From Bacteroidota bacterium (GTDB taxonomy: Bacteria > Bacteroidota > Rhodothermia > Rhodothermales > UBA10348), in contig JAQCDI010000024.1 of NCBI GenBank assembly GCA_027620595.1, forward strand, positions 1 to 15,075: 15,075 nt of DNA, written 5' to 3'. The position numbers and the translations under genes are program-made. This document shows, piece by piece, positions 13,847-15,075 of this stretch (positions are counted from its first letter, which is position 1; every line of letters begins with the position of its first letter). Under the pieces are notes generated by a model, which saw only the letters and a list, made by a program, of their open reading frames with translations, had not been told where the DNA came from and did not search any database.

Positions 13847-14971
13847 TCAGCGGTAGAGCAGCGAGCAGTCGAAGGGTACGGTGGCCACCTGGTGTTCTTC
13901 CACGCAGCCCTTGCCGTCCTTGCCTTTCGGGCAGACAACGGGACCGACCTGGGTGTCCACCCGGAAGCGATCGGCCGAGACACCCCTGCCCACGTAATAG
14001 TTGAACACGGATTCCGCGCGCTGACGCGCCAGACGCAAGGCCGCAATGTCCACATCCGTTCCGGGTGCATAGCCGATGATCTTCACACAGCAGCTCGGAT
14101 TGAGCCGAAGGGCCTCGATGTTCTCGTCCAGGGCTTCCCGGGAGGCCGTACTCAGGTCGATGGTGTTCGAGGCAAAGTAGACGCTGTTGAGCTCGATGAG
14201 CGTACATACGCGGAGCGTACGGGGCAGCGGCGGGTCGTAGCCGGGAACGGCCAGCGGGGGAGGAATCGGAGCCGGCGGCGGCGCAGCGCGGCGTTTGGGG
14301 CGGATGCACCCGCGCAGACCGCCCATGAACAGGGAGGTGTTGTGCGGGTCGTATTCGCGCTCGTTTTTCCAGACGTAGTTCAGGTCCCAGCGATAGCTGG
14401 CTTCAGCGAAGGCCGACCAGCACCCGTTGAAGGCCACATCCACGCCGAATCCGACGGGAAGGTGGTACACCGAACGTTCCGGGCCGGGCGTTCCGGTGTC
14501 CGGAAGGTCCACGCGGCCCTTGGATCCGCTGCTGAAGATGTCGGCTGTCGTGGCCCCGAAGCCGGTAAAGACGTAGGGCAGGACCCGGGATTTGGAACCC
14601 GGACGCAGCGTCATCACGATTTCCGGCTCCCACAGGAAGATGTGCTTGGTCAGGAACTCGTTGGCCCCCGTACCCACCAGCTTGCGACCGTCCTTGGTGC
14701 TGAAGTTGGTGAAAAGGAACATGCCCCGGAAGTAGAACCGGTCCCTCGTTATGGGGAAGGAGCCGAAAAGGGCTATGGCCGGATCGTACTCGTCAACATG
14801 GTTGACCCGGCTTTTCGGTTGCAGGAGGTCGGTGGGGCCATGGTATCCGAAAACCCCCACTCCGACACCGAGGTGAGCCTTGGTGTCCCGGAACTGGTTG
14901 CTCTGGGCACGAACCGGCACGGCGAGCGTGCAGGCCAGCAGGAAGCCGAAAAGGAAACGGCGAAGGGTCAT
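13847..14971 (-). CDS. OmpA-family outer-membrane protein, cysteine-rich
   Basis: A 374-residue outer-membrane protein. I choose the ATG at 14971 because a clean signal peptide follows (MTLRRFLFGFLLACTLAVPV, cleavage near RA-QS at 22/23); in-frame ATGs at 14998 and 15055 would add polar residues ahead of it. Residues 33-222 have alternating aromatic/glycine strands ending in YRWDLNYVW and LFMGGLRGC, fitting an eight-stranded beta-barrel. A proline-rich linker (229-250) leads to an OmpA C-terminal domain (about 255-345): LNSVYFASNTIDLS, IIGYAPGTD (298-306) and LARQRAESVFNYYVGRGV (314-331), the last with the conserved Arg-Ala used to grip peptidoglycan. The usual GHTD becomes GYAPGTD. The mature chain has eight cysteines (184, 222, 256, 294, 295, 347, 356, 369), many for this family; an even number suggests disulfides. 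Likely role: tethering the outer membrane to the wall. Confidence 0.9.
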   Translation of the reverse strand: MTLRRFLFGFLLACTLAVPVRAQSNQFRDTKAHLGVGVGVFGYHGPTDLLQPKSRVNHVDEYDPAIALFGSFPITRDRFYFRGMFLFTNFSTKDGRKLVGTGANEFLTKHIFLWEPEIVMTLRPGSKSRVLPYVFTGFGATTADIFSSGSKGRVDLPDTGTPGPERSVYHLPVGFGVDVAFNGCWSAFAEASYRWDLNYVWKNEREYDPHNTSLFMGGLRGCIRPKRRAAPPPAPIPPPLAVPGYDPPLPRTLRVCTLIELNSVYFASNTIDLSTASREALDENIEALRLNPSCCVKIIGYAPGTDVDIAALRLARQRAESVFNYYVGRGVSADRFRVDTQVGPVVCPKGKDGKGCVEEHQVATVPFDCSLLYR

Positions 14972-15034
14972 GAGGGGATGACACAGAGGGTGGAACATGG
15001 AAATGCGCCGCCGGAGGGGCGGTACATCACCTTG

Positions 15035-15062
15035 GGTATCGTCCGAAGGTGTCATTTCTCAA
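15035..15062 (-). promoter_or_regulatory. Weak candidate promoter for the OmpA-family gene
   Basis: On the minus strand TTGAGA (15062-15057) resembles a -35 box. GATACC (15040-15035), 16 bases further on, is a poor -10 box with three matches to TATAAT. The pair lies about 65 bases before the chosen ATG, and no better pair exists in the 104 bases of upstream sequence present. Transcription would begin near 15028. No Bacteroidota-type -7 element (TAnnTTTG) was found here. Confidence 0.2.
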
Positions 15063-15075
15063 GTCCGGCGCGGTG

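Overview
This is a compact, GC-rich (clearly above 55%) bacterial chromosomal window, nearly filled by 13 protein-coding genes, with no gene-free stretch longer than about 230 bases. No RNA genes, insertion sequences, prophage genes or CRISPR arrays were seen. The lysyl-tRNA synthetase has the Bacteroidota-style core. Together with the choice-of-anchor B secreted protein, the lipoprotein cyclophilin and the high GC, this suggests the Rhodothermota (Rhodothermia) or a nearby high-GC Bacteroidota-related lineage. That placement is inference; no marker gene here settles it.

Layout. Positions 1-789 (minus strand) hold two lipoprotein genes one base apart. The first to be read has two fibronectin-III-like repeats; the second is cut by the window edge. 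A 228-bp divergent promoter region (790-1017) carries an ATACAT-N7-ATGTAT inverted repeat and a 12-bp tandem repeat. Positions 1018-6371 (plus) are a tight series: a secreted double beta-propeller protein (FG-GAP plus choice-of-anchor B/LVIVD), an RraA-like/HMG-aldolase-fold protein, a divergent Memo-family protein, a Rossmann/DUF2520 protein and a small helical protein of unknown function. Positions 6496-10095 (plus) hold a lipoprotein cyclophilin, lysS and an MFS exporter whose start codon overlaps the lysS stop. Positions 10148-12751 (plus) encode a large soluble PAS/GAF sensor histidine kinase. On the minus strand, queG (epoxyqueuosine reductase) converges on the kinase gene with an 18-bp overlap. 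Upstream of queG lie a strong intrinsic terminator and a cysteine-rich OmpA-family outer-membrane protein gene.

The window is mostly housekeeping (lysS, queG, cyclophilin, ompA) plus poorly understood conserved families. The most unusual element is the Memo-family protein at 4177-4956. It keeps the family's structural signatures but has lost every recognisable metal-ligand position, and it sits between an aldolase-fold protein with an intact D-x20-R-D motif and a DUF2520 oxidoreductase-like protein. I saw no defence system, secretion island or other discrete accessory system, and I make no claim of one.
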